Assembly (NCBI GenBank): GCA_022827025.1
Contig: JAJDTT010000304.1
Location: forward strand, 1-55,786
Direction of reading: 5' to 3'
Origin: Acidobacteriota bacterium
Lineage (GTDB): Bacteria; Acidobacteriota; UBA6911; RPQK01; JAJDTT01
DNA length: 55,786 nt
Shown here: piece by piece, positions 8,538-17,047 of the stretch
Position numbering within the stretch: the first letter of the stretch is position 1
How the letters are laid out: each line of letters begins with the position of its first letter
Program-made: the position numbers and the translations under genes
Notes under the pieces: generated by a model
Seen by the model: the letters and a program-made list of their open reading frames with translations, nothing else
Told to the model about the DNA's origin: nothing
Database searches by the model: none

Positions 8538-10060
8538 AGACTACCGGAACCCTGCTTCTGATCTGGCTGGCGGCGGCGTGGAACGCTCCATGCTCCGTCT
8601 TGGCGCAGGTTCCCAGGAAGAGCTACCGGATCGAGAACGTCCGGACGCCTCCGGGAGCGGCGCCCGAGGTGGGCGGGATCGATTTCGATCCGCACGGGCG
8701 GCTGGTGGCCTGCTTTCGACGCGGGGGCCTCTACCGGCGGGATCCGGAAACGGGACGCTGGAGCCGGTTCGCCACCGGACTCCAGGTCCCGCTGGGAATC
8801 GTCGCCGGAAAGCCGGGGGAATACTTCGTGGCGCAACGGTCCGAGTTGACGCGGGTCGTCGACACCGATGGAGACGGACGGGCCGATCACTACCAGACCC
8901 TCAGCGACCGGTGGGGCATGTCGGGCAACTACCATGAGTATGCCTACGGTCTGGCCCGGGACGGGGACGGGAACTTCTACATGGGCTTGGGATTGGCCTC
9001 GGGTTCGAGCCGTCACAGGTCCTCGGGCCGGGGAGCGGTGACAAATCGGAGCCGGGTCGCCGAGAAACCCAGGCCCGGAATCGTGGGCCAGGTTCGGCAC
9101 AATTCACCCGTCTCCTACCGCGGCTGGGTGATCAAGATCACTCCTGCCGGAGAATTCGTGCCCTTCGCCTCCGGATTCCGGCAGCCCAACGGCCTGGGAT
9201 TCAACCGGGAAGGGGAACTGTTCGCCACCGACAATCAGGGGGGGTGGATCGGGACCTCTCCGTTGCACCATGTGACGCCCGGATCGTTCTATGGACACCC
9301 CGCTTCTCTGAATTGGCATCCGGACTTCCAGGGCGTCAACCCCGTGGACATCGAGGTGGAGACGCTGGCGCGGCGGCGCAAGCCGCCGGCGGTCCAGATT
9401 CCGCAGAACGACATGGCCGGTTCGCTGGCACAGCCCTTGGAGGACCGCACCCGAGGCCGGTTCGGCCCCTACTCAGGCCAGATGTTCATCGCCGACTGGA
9501 CCTATCCCCGGATACACCGGGTCTACCTGGAGAAGGTCGGGGGGACCTGGCAGGGCGCCTGCTTCCCGTTCATCGAGGGGCGCGGGCTTCGCAAGGGAAA
9601 CATTCGGCTGGCCTTCTCTCCGAATGGAGATCTCTACGTGGCGCAGACCTCACGGATCTGGGGAATCGGGGAGGGACTGCAGCGGGTGGCCTGGACGGGA
9701 AAGCCCCCCATGGACATCCAGGAGATGCGCCTGACCGCAACGGGATTCGACCTCGTCTTCACCAAGCCGCTGGATCCGGCCACCGCCGCGCGCGCCGGCG
9801 ACTATTCCGTTTTCCACTACTACTATCGCTACCACGGGGAGTACGGGTCTCCCAAGACGGACGTGACGCCGGTCCGGATCGAGGAGGTTTCCATTTCCCG
9901 CGACGGACGCCGGGTTTCGCTCCGTCTCCTGGATCCCTTGGTGCCGGGGCGTGTCTACGAGCTGCGTCCGGGCCGGAGGATTCGTTCCCAAGACGGCGAA
10001 CCCTTGGTGACCAGGTTGGCCGCCTACACCCTGAACCGGCTCCGGGAGGCCAACGAGTGA
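8534..10060 (+). CDS. sorbosone/glucose dehydrogenase-like beta-propeller, secreted
   Basis: The 508-residue exported protein starts at ATG 8534, overlapping the cytochrome stop by four bases, and has a signal peptide (TGTLLLIWLAAAWNAPCSVLAQ). The body is a six-bladed propeller of the PQQ-type sugar (L-sorbosone/glucose) dehydrogenase superfamily. It shows GGIDFDPHGRLVACFRRGG, VDTDGDGRADHYQTL, GFRQPNGLGFNREGELFATD and MFIADWTYPRIHRVYL. A C-terminal SbsA/Ig-like segment (LTATGFDLVFTKPLDPATA) follows. Proteins of this kind often accompany multihaem cytochromes, and coupling to the preceding gene supports periplasmic oxidation with electron transfer to the cytochrome. A longer reading frame to 8369 exists but lies inside the preceding gene, so I rejected it. 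Confidence 0.82.
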   Translation: MKTTGTLLLIWLAAAWNAPCSVLAQVPRKSYRIENVRTPPGAAPEVGGIDFDPHGRLVACFRRGGLYRRDPETGRWSRFATGLQVPLGIVAGKPGEYFVAQRSELTRVVDTDGDGRADHYQTLSDRWGMSGNYHEYAYGLARDGDGNFYMGLGLASGSSRHRSSGRGAVTNRSRVAEKPRPGIVGQVRHNSPVSYRGWVIKITPAGEFVPFASGFRQPNGLGFNREGELFATDNQGGWIGTSPLHHVTPGSFYGHPASLNWHPDFQGVNPVDIEVETLARRRKPPAVQIPQNDMAGSLAQPLEDRTRGRFGPYSGQMFIADWTYPRIHRVYLEKVGGTWQGACFPFIEGRGLRKGNIRLAFSPNGDLYVAQTSRIWGIGEGLQRVAWTGKPPMDIQEMRLTATGFDLVFTKPLDPATAARAGDYSVFHYYYRYHGEYGSPKTDVTPVRIEEVSISRDGRRVSLRLLDPLVPGRVYELRPGRRIRSQDGEPLVTRLAAYTLNRLREANE

Positions 10061-10212
10061 GACGGGGCCTTGCAATTGCTGCACTGCGGAATATCCGAAA
10101 TTCTGATGTCTTGTTCACTGCGACACACAATCCGCGGGGTAAGGCCGCATTGGCGATAGAACTCTCCAGACAAGGGCATTGGGAGATCTACTCCAGCGCT
10201 TATGCTTCAGTA

Positions 10213-10611
10213 TCAGTGTCTTCCCAGATGGCGTGAACGCAACGGTGAAACGCGGGCAATCCGGTCGAAGTCTCGGTCGTGGTGTAGCAGGGTCAGGTCG
10301 TTCCTGATTGCGCAGACTGCGATCAGGCAGTCGACACTTGAACGCACCGTGATCCCAACCCGGCGCGCCAAGCGGTACAGATCGACTGCTTCGTCGAACA
10401 CTGCCGTCTCCAATGGTGCCTCCACGATCGGCAATGCGTGCATCGCGCTCCGTGCGACCCGGAATGCGCTTTCATCGCGGAAGCCTTGGAGAACTTCTTG
10501 CATGACCGGGAGGCAGGTGACGATTTCCTCCAGATGGGCGGCCGATTCGAGGTGGATGCGGGCGGGGCGTGCGAACACCTCGATCCAAACCGAGGTGTCA
10601 ACGAGATACAC
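10213..10611 (-). CDS. vapC: VapC-type PIN-domain toxin
   Basis: This is a PIN-domain ribonuclease toxin of about 132 residues. Acidic residues sit in the expected places: VYLVDTSVWIEV at the start, the Glu in PVMQEVLQG, SSVDCLIAVCAI and LLHHDRDFDRIA. I prefer GTG 10611 because AGGA lies nine bases upstream and the protein then begins like other VapCs; an ATG at 10659 would add 16 residues without a Shine-Dalgarno sequence. It overlaps the VapB-like antitoxin stop by 14 bases, a typical coupled arrangement. It should cleave tRNA or rRNA when the antitoxin is degraded. Confidence 0.85.
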   Translation of the reverse strand: MYLVDTSVWIEVFARPARIHLESAAHLEEIVTCLPVMQEVLQGFRDESAFRVARSAMHALPIVEAPLETAVFDEAVDLYRLARRVGITVRSSVDCLIAVCAIRNDLTLLHHDRDFDRIARVSPLRSRHLGRH

Positions 10612-10846
10612 GGCCAGTTCCTGACTCAGGTCCAGTTTGGCGTCGACGAGGTTGATCATCGCGCATCTGCGCCAAATCCCCCTCCCACAGCCCCGAACCG
10701 GCCAGTTCCAAGATACGACCTGCCTTGGCCCTTCGAACGAAGTCCTCCATCGCTCGTGTCACTGCCTTCGAGTAAGTGCGCTCCCCGCTGAGACGCAGGG
10801 TTTCTTCCAATATTTGCTCATCAAGCACAAGATTTGTACGTTTCAT
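10598..10846 (-). CDS. vapB: VapB-type antitoxin (DUF2191-like)
   Basis: The 82-residue protein begins MKRTNLVLDEQILEETLRLS, typical of the VapB antitoxin family. The N-terminal part should bind DNA and autoregulate the operon. The segment GRILELAGSGLWEGDLAQMR is the usual toxin-binding tail. The last 20 residues (from about DDQPRRRQ) look like read-through past the normal family end. It precedes and overlaps vapC on the minus strand. Confidence 0.85.
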   Translation of the reverse strand: MKRTNLVLDEQILEETLRLSGERTYSKAVTRAMEDFVRRAKAGRILELAGSGLWEGDLAQMRDDQPRRRQTGPESGTGRVSR

Positions 10847-11002
10847 GTGTATAAGTTGCTACGGTGGCTCCACCATTGTCAAGCAGTCGAAACGTTTTCG
10901 GTCGGCGACTTCCTCGGTGCCGAACCCGCCATTTCCAGACTTGATTTGGGAAGCTGATACAGCATCGTGTCACTGCATCGAGGGTATGCCATCATGCTGG
11001 CT

Positions 11003-11260
11003 ATGATTTGGATTCAGGTTCAGTTGAAGGAACGGCAGCTTCACCGGTTGCGAGCGCTTGCCGCGGAACGCGGTTTGTCGATATCCGCATTGGTGCGTGA
11101 CGGCGTGGATAATATCCTGGCTCAGATGGGGAAGGGGGCCCACACGACCCGTGGGCAACGTGCAATTTCCGCAGCCGGGCGGTTCCGCTCCGGGCATAGC
11201 GATGTCGCCCGGCGCCACGATGATTTTCTGGTCTCTGCGTATGAAGCATCCGACGAGTGA
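11003..11260 (+). CDS. ribbon-helix-helix antitoxin
   Basis: The 85-residue protein starts MIWIQVQLKERQLHRLRALA, a ribbon-helix-helix strand-helix pattern, followed by ERGLSISALVRDGVD. The C-terminal half is basic then acidic (HDDFLVSAYEASDE), as expected for a toxin-binding tail. ATG 10994 is an alternative start three codons upstream. It overlaps the downstream PIN toxin by 20 bases, so the two form a second type II toxin-antitoxin operon, unrelated in antitoxin type to the one at 10213-10846. Confidence 0.8.
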   Translation: MIWIQVQLKERQLHRLRALAAERGLSISALVRDGVDNILAQMGKGAHTTRGQRAISAAGRFRSGHSDVARRHDDFLVSAYEASDE

Positions 11261-11672
11261 TGAGGTCTTTTTCGACACATCCGCTCTCTACGCTGTATTG
11301 GATGCGGACGACGAAGTGCATGCCCAAGCGAAAGCGGCATGGCGTGAACTGATCCAAGCTGGTTCGCCGTTGGTGACATCGAGCTACGTCTGTGTGGAAA
11401 CGACTGCCCTTGTCCAAGCGCGGCTCGGAATGGATGCGGTCCGCGCCTTATTTAACGATCTCCTGCCGGTGGTGACTGTCGTGGCGATCGACGAGGCTCA
11501 CCATACGAACACCGTCGCGACCCTGTTCGGAGTCAACAGAAGGGACCTCAGCCTCGTGGACTGTTCGAGCTTCGAAATGATGCGTCAGCGTGGCATAGCC
11601 GCGGCATTTGCCTTTGATCGGCGCTTTGCTCAGCAGGGTTTCCGGCTGATTGCGTACACGGCGGACGGATAG
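11241..11672 (+). CDS. PIN-domain toxin, second TA pair
   Basis: The 143-residue PIN protein has the early Asp motif VFFDTSALYAVLDADDEVH, a mid-protein Glu in YVCVETTALVQ, RRDLSLVDCSSFEMM and a terminal FAFDRRFAQQGF. The starting ATG 11241 lies inside the antitoxin gene; the longer frame from 11058 is out-of-family sequence. It is predicted to be a VapC-like endoribonuclease neutralised by the preceding protein. Confidence 0.85.
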   Translation: MKHPTSDEVFFDTSALYAVLDADDEVHAQAKAAWRELIQAGSPLVTSSYVCVETTALVQARLGMDAVRALFNDLLPVVTVVAIDEAHHTNTVATLFGVNRRDLSLVDCSSFEMMRQRGIAAAFAFDRRFAQQGFRLIAYTADG

Positions 11673-11718
11673 CCGAGAAGTGGACTCTGAGCCGCAGTGG
11701 CATGCTGGCCGGTGCCGG

Positions 11719-12297
11719 CTATCGGGCTTCGCCTACAGTGGGAGTTGCGGAGTCGGCCGGGGGTTCGTTCCAGGATCGGACGTATTCTCTCTGTTCCCGG
11801 GTTTCCGGTGATCTGGGGTGATAGTAGATTTTTTCCATTCCCTGCCACCATTCGGCGATCCGGCTCAGGGCTTGGTCGCCCGTTTGCCCGTGCCGGACCA
11901 ACCAGCAGCCCACCGTGGTGCCGGTTCTTCCCACGCCGCCCCAGCAGTGGACGTAAACCGTCTTGCCATCGCTGAGAGCGGCGTCGATGGCATTGAGGAT
12001 CGTGATCATGTGGTCCGGCGAGGAAGGGATGCTCAGGTCGACGATGGGATGCCGCTCCCACCCGATGTCCAGGCCGCGTCGGCGGGCCTCCTGCGCGGCG
12101 ATTCCGGAATACGGCTGCAGCTCGCCCGCCTCCGTCAGGTCGATGAAGTGGTCGATTCCCGCGTCGAGCAACTTGCGAACCTTTTCGGTCGCCCAGACCG
12201 GATCCCAATGACCAGGGTACTCGCCCGCCGCAAAACGGCCTGGCTGAATCCAGTAGCTGTTCTGCATGGGGCGTTCGTGGCCGTCGTTGATGGGCAT
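11719..12297 (-). CDS. dual-specificity/tyrosine protein phosphatase
   Basis: This is a cysteine-based phosphatase of 192 residues. The P-loop is VHCWGGVGRTGT, with catalytic Cys118 and Arg124 (HCx5R). A probable general-acid Asp lies in the loop around VDLSIPSSPDH. I chose ATG 12297 because GGGAGG lies nine bases upstream; the TTG at 12303 adds two residues. No signal peptide is seen, so it is cytoplasmic. It is the last gene of a minus-strand run with the membrane protein 28 bp upstream. The substrate is unknown. Confidence 0.87.
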   Translation of the reverse strand: MPINDGHERPMQNSYWIQPGRFAAGEYPGHWDPVWATEKVRKLLDAGIDHFIDLTEAGELQPYSGIAAQEARRRGLDIGWERHPIVDLSIPSSPDHMITILNAIDAALSDGKTVYVHCWGGVGRTGTTVGCWLVRHGQTGDQALSRIAEWWQGMEKIYYHPRSPETREQREYVRSWNEPPADSATPTVGEAR

Positions 12298-12325
12298 TCC
12301 CAAATGCCTCCCTTGCTACCCGCAG

Positions 12326-12883
12326 TCAGGGCCAGAGCCAGCCGAAGGTTCCGGCCGTCAGGAGGGAGTAGATGAAACCGTCGAACAGGGTGCGCAGGGT
12401 GGCCCCCCACCCCCGGTGCCACCAGATGGCGCTCTGCAGGATCGCCAGCGAGTAGCCGGCGAAAGCGACCACGCTGACCATCTTGAAGACGGCCATGTAG
12501 TCGGCTCCGGGTCCGATGTGCAATCCCGCGGCATAACCGGCGAAGACACCGACGAGCACGCAATAGCCGAACCACATGGCGAGGCTCGGCCCCATTTTCA
12601 TGGGACCGTTAGGGAGTATCGTTACGAGCGCCACTGGGCCTTTTTTGGTCTTTTCGACGAACTCCGGCGAATTCATTTCCTTCGGATCCGCGGCGTGCGG
12701 AATGCAGTAGTCGCCCGGCGGGATCTTGAAGGGCCGGAGGGCGTCCATCACCTCGGCTTCGTCGGGAACCGGTCCCACGTCCCCCCTGTGATACCGGAGC
12801 ACCATGTGAATGATGGAACTGACGATGAAGACCAGCACTGCGGAAAGCAGCACCGGCAGCCAGAGTGATACGACCGAAACCAT
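12326..12883 (-). CDS. four-helix membrane protein, function unknown
   Basis: The 185-residue protein has an N-terminal membrane helix (residues about 5-28). A soluble stretch of about 75 residues follows, containing PPGDYCIPHAADPKEMNSPE, and then three more hydrophobic segments near 105-125, 131-150 and 165-183. A strong Shine-Dalgarno (GAGGAGG) precedes ATG 12883. I do not recognise a family with a known role. It lies between a GH-like lipoprotein gene (60 bp upstream) and the phosphatase gene (28 bp downstream), so the three may form one operon. Confidence 0.8.
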   Translation of the reverse strand: MVSVVSLWLPVLLSAVLVFIVSSIIHMVLRYHRGDVGPVPDEAEVMDALRPFKIPPGDYCIPHAADPKEMNSPEFVEKTKKGPVALVTILPNGPMKMGPSLAMWFGYCVLVGVFAGYAAGLHIGPGADYMAVFKMVSVVAFAGYSLAILQSAIWWHRGWGATLRTLFDGFIYSLLTAGTFGWLWP

Positions 12884-12943
12884 GTCGACCTCCTCTCGGT
12901 CCAGGGTTGACGTTGTCCACCGATGCCGCGATTCGACGCCGGA

Positions 12944-14557
12944 TCAGTAGAGAACACTCACCAGGATGTCCTTCAAGCGCGGCGCCGGCCCGGCCGGGAC
13001 AAAAATGCGGAAGTGATTGTATCCCGTCCGGAGTTGCGTGGGCGAGATCGAATAGCGGAGTTCGTCGGGGACCCTCTCCTCGGCTTCCAAGGGGTGACCG
13101 TTGACCGAAAGCCGGACCGCCATCTCCGGGTCCAGGTTTTCCAACTGCAGGCGCGCCCGCACCAGGGGGCGCCCGCTGATGACCGCGTGGCTCAGGGACC
13201 GGTCGGCCAGGTACAGGGGGACGGTGTAGGTCGAGTCCGGTTTCAACTCCACCGGAGAGAGGGGAGAAACGGGCTTCTGCGCCTTGTATTTGTCGAACTC
13301 GTGGATGTATCGCTTGAAGGATTCCCGGCCCACCGGGTCCAGGCTGTAGAGCTTGTCCATCCGCTCCAGCCCGTTCGGATCCCCCAGTTCGCGATACTTC
13401 CGGTCGTGGTTCTCGTCGGGAAAGAGATTGAAGAGATAGATCCCGTCGGCCCCCTGCTTCCAGGCGGTCAGCGCCTGAGCCCGGAACGACTCGATCGATC
13501 CGCGTTCTTCTCCGATCATGGACCTGCGGATGCAGGGATAGACCGGGACGCCGTAGCGATGGGCCAGCCGGATCGTCTCCTCCCAGGGCGCCAGACCCAC
13601 CTCGCCGACGATCACCAGATCCACCAGGTCTTCCTTGAGCCAGGTCACCAGGTCCAACCCCATGTCCTGACTCAACTCGGGCGAGTCCATGACCCGGACC
13701 GCGATCAGCAGGGGGCGTCCCCGCTCCCGGCCCCGGACATCGGCCATCCCGCGAACGCGGCGCATCAGCCGGGTGATGGATTCCGTTTCTACGGGAGTGA
13801 CCGGCTCTCCCCAGGCGTACGACTTGAAATAGGGAGGGTGGCGCCAAAAATCGAGTTCCAGCCCGTCCACATCGTAGTTGGAGGCCATCTCCTCCAACAC
13901 CCGGAACGTCATGTCGCGAATCACCTTCCAACTGAAATCGGCCCCCGACCAGTATCCGTAGGGAGGCGGCTTTCGTGAGGTCCCGAAAAGAGTACGCAGG
14001 TTTTTCCGCTTGAACTTGGAGCCCAGAACCGAAAACTGGTCGGTGCTGTCATGGACGTCGTTCATGCGCAGGGTTGCGAAGATCTCGATCCCCTCTCTCC
14101 TGCAGTGGTCCGTCACGATCTCCAACGGGTCCGTGCCCTGCTTGGCGAATTCGCCGACCGAATTCCGAAATCCCTCTCTGGGCAGGTCCTTCACCAGGAA
14201 CTCGGCGACGTTACTGCGATGGGTGTAGGCGCCGATGCTCTGGGTGGTGCAGTAGAAGATGGAGTCGACCTGGGTTCCGATGACGCGGGTCGTCCGGAGG
14301 TCCAGAAGGTTCCGTGGCGTGACCGGTAGGCCGGAGGGAAAGAAGAGGGCATCGTCTCCGTCGTTGTTGAAGATGAGGCGGCGCTTGCGCCAGCGCGCTT
14401 TGTGCCGGAGATCTTCGATCTCGACAGCGGTGGAGACCGTCTCTCTCTCCGCCGGTAGCTCCATGCCCGGAGACGAAGCCGCCGGAGAGCAACCCAAGAG
14501 CGGGATCGGCAGCAGAGCCATCCCGATGATGCGGCGCCCGAAATGAAGCATTCTCAT
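12944..14557 (-). CDS. lipoprotein with GH-like TIM-barrel domain
   Basis: The product is about 537 residues. A lipoprotein signal is visible (IIGMALLPIPLLGC). The central region resembles glycoside-hydrolase-like barrel proteins: strands such as VDSIFYCTTQ, IEIFATLRMNDVHD, YDVDGLELDFWRHPPY, LLIAVRVMDS, DLVIVGEVGLAPWEE and QGADGIYLFNLFPDEN. ELDF and VGE place acidic residues at barrel-strand ends, as in GH10-like folds. A C-terminal beta domain (from about SPVELKPDSTYTVPLYL) resembles a carbohydrate-binding or jelly-roll module. The start is uncertain: ATG 14557 gives MRMLHFGRR, a plausible n-region, while GTG 14581 and ATG 14551 are alternatives, all without a clear Shine-Dalgarno. The substrate is unknown. 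Confidence 0.72.
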   Translation of the reverse strand: MRMLHFGRRIIGMALLPIPLLGCSPAASSPGMELPAERETVSTAVEIEDLRHKARWRKRRLIFNNDGDDALFFPSGLPVTPRNLLDLRTTRVIGTQVDSIFYCTTQSIGAYTHRSNVAEFLVKDLPREGFRNSVGEFAKQGTDPLEIVTDHCRREGIEIFATLRMNDVHDSTDQFSVLGSKFKRKNLRTLFGTSRKPPPYGYWSGADFSWKVIRDMTFRVLEEMASNYDVDGLELDFWRHPPYFKSYAWGEPVTPVETESITRLMRRVRGMADVRGRERGRPLLIAVRVMDSPELSQDMGLDLVTWLKEDLVDLVIVGEVGLAPWEETIRLAHRYGVPVYPCIRRSMIGEERGSIESFRAQALTAWKQGADGIYLFNLFPDENHDRKYRELGDPNGLERMDKLYSLDPVGRESFKRYIHEFDKYKAQKPVSPLSPVELKPDSTYTVPLYLADRSLSHAVISGRPLVRARLQLENLDPEMAVRLSVNGHPLEAEERVPDELRYSISPTQLRTGYNHFRIFVPAGPAPRLKDILVSVLY

Positions 14558-14898
14558 GAGGTCAGGTGTGAATTCTCTCACAAGTCAGGGTCTGCCATGG
14601 GTGGTTATTTGTCGTTGGGCGAGCCACGGCGACAGCGTTTCTTGCTCGTGCGCTCCCGGGGAGCCTGCGCGGCAGAAATCAATCTACTGCGAAAGCGTAG
14701 AATCGGCCCATATTCGTGCGATTTCTCGGCGAATAGAACAACTATGCACCTCAAAATCGTGAAAATCTGGCCTCGATTCTCCACTTTCTCGCTACGATCA
14801 TTTCTACCGCGCAGACTCCCGGGCCAGACGATTGAGCTTCGTCTCCCCGGTTGGTAGTAAGCTGTGCGCGAGGGACAGGCTCCCGACGTCGGTTCGAA
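14558..14898. other. divergent intergenic region, no gene seen
   Basis: These 341 bases separate a minus-strand lipoprotein gene from the plus-strand PQQ dehydrogenase gene, and both promoters must lie here. The middle (about 14690-14810) is noticeably AT-richer than the surroundings. I found no convincing -35/-10 pair, palindrome or RNA gene. Confidence 0.4.
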
Positions 14899-17037
14899 AT
14901 GAAATCACTTCGTGCTCTCCCGTATATGATCGTTGTCTGTCTGCTGACTCAGACCGGGTGTGTGCCGTCGACTGAGGCGGATCCGTCGGACTGGCCGGTC
15001 TACCTCGGGGATCCGGCGGCCTCCCACTACTCCACCCTGGACCAGATCAACCGGCAAAACGTGCACCGGCTCAAGGTCGCCTGGACCTACGCCACCGGGG
15101 ACAAGTCCGAGTATAGCCAGATCCAGTGCAATCCCCTCGTCGTCCGGGGGCGCCTTTACGCCACCTCGCCGCAATTGAAGGCCTTCTGCCTGGATGCGGC
15201 CACCGGTGAGGAGATCTGGGTCTACGATCCGGTCGAGGAGGCGGGACTCAGCACGCTGGGCGTGAATCGGGGCCTCGTCCACTGGGAGGGCGGGTCCGAG
15301 CGGAGGATCTTCTATACGGCCGGGAATCTCCTCTTCGCTCTGGACGCCGCGACCGGGCTCCCGGTCCCCTCCTTTGGGGAGCATGGCCGAGTCGATCTGA
15401 GGTTCGGTTTGGGCCTCGAAGACCCGGAGAAGTTCTGGGTCGTCTCCACCTCGCCGCCGGCCCTGTACCGGGACCTCCTCGTCGTCGGCAGCCGGGTGGG
15501 GGAGGGTCCCGGCGCCGCCGCGCCCGGTCACATCCGTGCCTTCGACGTCCGGACGGGCCGGATCCGGTGGACCTTCCACACGATTCCGCGGCCAGGCCAG
15601 GAAGGATACGAAACCTGGCCGGCGGACGCCTGGACCTACGCCGGCGGCGCCAACTCCTGGGCGGGGATGACGGTCGACGAAAAGCGCGGAATCGTCTTCG
15701 CCTCCACCGGATCGCCCTCCTTCGACTTCTGGGGCGGCGACCGGATAGGGAAAAATCTCTATGGCGATTGCGTCCTGGCCATCGACGCCGTTACGGGCAG
15801 GCTCCGCTGGCATTACCAGACCCTGTACCACGATCTGTGGGACCGGGACCTGCCCGCGCCTCCCAACCTGGTCACGCTGGACCGGGAGGGCCGGAGGATC
15901 GATGCCGTCGCCCAGGTCACCAAGTTGGGAGTCGTCTTCGTATTGGACCGGGACACCGGCGAACCGCTGTTTCCGGTGGAAGAGAGGCCGGTTCCCGCCT
16001 CGGACCTGGAAGGGGAGGAGGCCTGGCCCACGCAGCCGTTTCCCCTCAAGCCGCCCCCCTTCTCCCGCCTGTCCTTCACCGAGGCGGACGTCACGGACCT
16101 CTCTCCCCGCGCCCGCGAGGCCGTGCTGGAACGCTTTCGCCAGGTCCGGACGGGACACATCTTCGAGCCCCCCAGCACGCAGGGGACGCTGGTCTTTCCC
16201 GGGTTCAACGGCGGCGCCGAATGGGGCGGCGCGGCCTTCGACGCCTCGAGCGGCCGGTTGTACGTCAACTCCAGCGAGATCCCGTGGATCCTGACCATGA
16301 TCTCGACCAGGGACCGCCGGCTACCGGAGCCGTCCGCCGGTTCCCGCGTCTACCAGGTCCACTGCGCGAACTGCCATGGGGACCGGCGGCAAGGGAGTCC
16401 CCGCCGCTATAGTCCGCCGCTCCCCTTGGAGCAGGTCTATCCGCGAAAGGAGACCCGGGACCTGATACGGCTGGGAACAGGCCGGATGGAGGCGATGCCT
16501 CAACTCACGGACTCGGAGCTGGATGCGGTGGTCGATTTTCTCGCCGGCGCCGACGCCGACAACATCCCGCCCTGGGCCGTCACGGGAGGCGAGATCCCGT
16601 ACACGTTCTCCGGATACAATCAGTTCAAGGACCCCGACGGATACCCGGCCATCAAACCTCCCTGGGGCCAGTTGACGGCCATCGATCTCAATGCGGCGAC
16701 CATCTCTTGGCAGGTGACGCTTGGCCTGTACGATGAACTGATCGAGCGGGGGATTCCACCCACCGGCACCGAGAATTTCGGCGGTCCCGTGGTCACCGCC
16801 GGCGGCCTGCTCTTCATCGGCGCGACGGCCGACGAGCGATTCCGGGCATTCGACACCGATAGTGGAAAGATTGTCTGGGAGACCCGGCTGCCGGCTGCGG
16901 GCTACGCCACTCCCGCCACCTACGCGGTGCGTGGCCGGCAGTACGTCGTCATCGCCGCCGGTGGAGGGAAAATGGGCACCCCGCCCGGAGATACGTACGT
17001 GGCCTTTTCATTGCCCGAAGAGGCGAAGCCACGGTGA
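14899..17037 (+). CDS. PQQ-dependent dehydrogenase with C-terminal cytochrome c domain
   Basis: The 712-residue exported quinoprotein belongs to the eight-bladed PQQ alcohol/glucose dehydrogenase superfamily. A lipoprotein-like signal (VVCLLTQTGC) precedes DWPVYLGDPAASHYSTLDQI, the standard family opening. Propeller repeats include AFCLDAATGEEIWVYDP, TYAGGANSWAGMTVDEKRG, VFASTGSPSFDFWG and HYQTLYHDLWDRDLPAPP. A cytochrome c insert carries CANCHGD near residue 488 and its Met-side ligand region (GRMEAMPQL). The propeller then resumes to the end (AIDLNAATISWQVTLG, FIGATADERFRAFDT). It should oxidise a sugar or alcohol in the periplasm and pass electrons through its own haem. I chose ATG 14899 because it gives a normal signal peptide; a start at 14851 adds unlikely residues. 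Confidence 0.92.
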   Translation: MKSLRALPYMIVVCLLTQTGCVPSTEADPSDWPVYLGDPAASHYSTLDQINRQNVHRLKVAWTYATGDKSEYSQIQCNPLVVRGRLYATSPQLKAFCLDAATGEEIWVYDPVEEAGLSTLGVNRGLVHWEGGSERRIFYTAGNLLFALDAATGLPVPSFGEHGRVDLRFGLGLEDPEKFWVVSTSPPALYRDLLVVGSRVGEGPGAAAPGHIRAFDVRTGRIRWTFHTIPRPGQEGYETWPADAWTYAGGANSWAGMTVDEKRGIVFASTGSPSFDFWGGDRIGKNLYGDCVLAIDAVTGRLRWHYQTLYHDLWDRDLPAPPNLVTLDREGRRIDAVAQVTKLGVVFVLDRDTGEPLFPVEERPVPASDLEGEEAWPTQPFPLKPPPFSRLSFTEADVTDLSPRAREAVLERFRQVRTGHIFEPPSTQGTLVFPGFNGGAEWGGAAFDASSGRLYVNSSEIPWILTMISTRDRRLPEPSAGSRVYQVHCANCHGDRRQGSPRRYSPPLPLEQVYPRKETRDLIRLGTGRMEAMPQLTDSELDAVVDFLAGADADNIPPWAVTGGEIPYTFSGYNQFKDPDGYPAIKPPWGQLTAIDLNAATISWQVTLGLYDELIERGIPPTGTENFGGPVVTAGGLLFIGATADERFRAFDTDSGKIVWETRLPAAGYATPATYAVRGRQYVVIAAGGGKMGTPPGDTYVAFSLPEEAKPR

Positions 17038-17047
17038 GACGTGGGCG

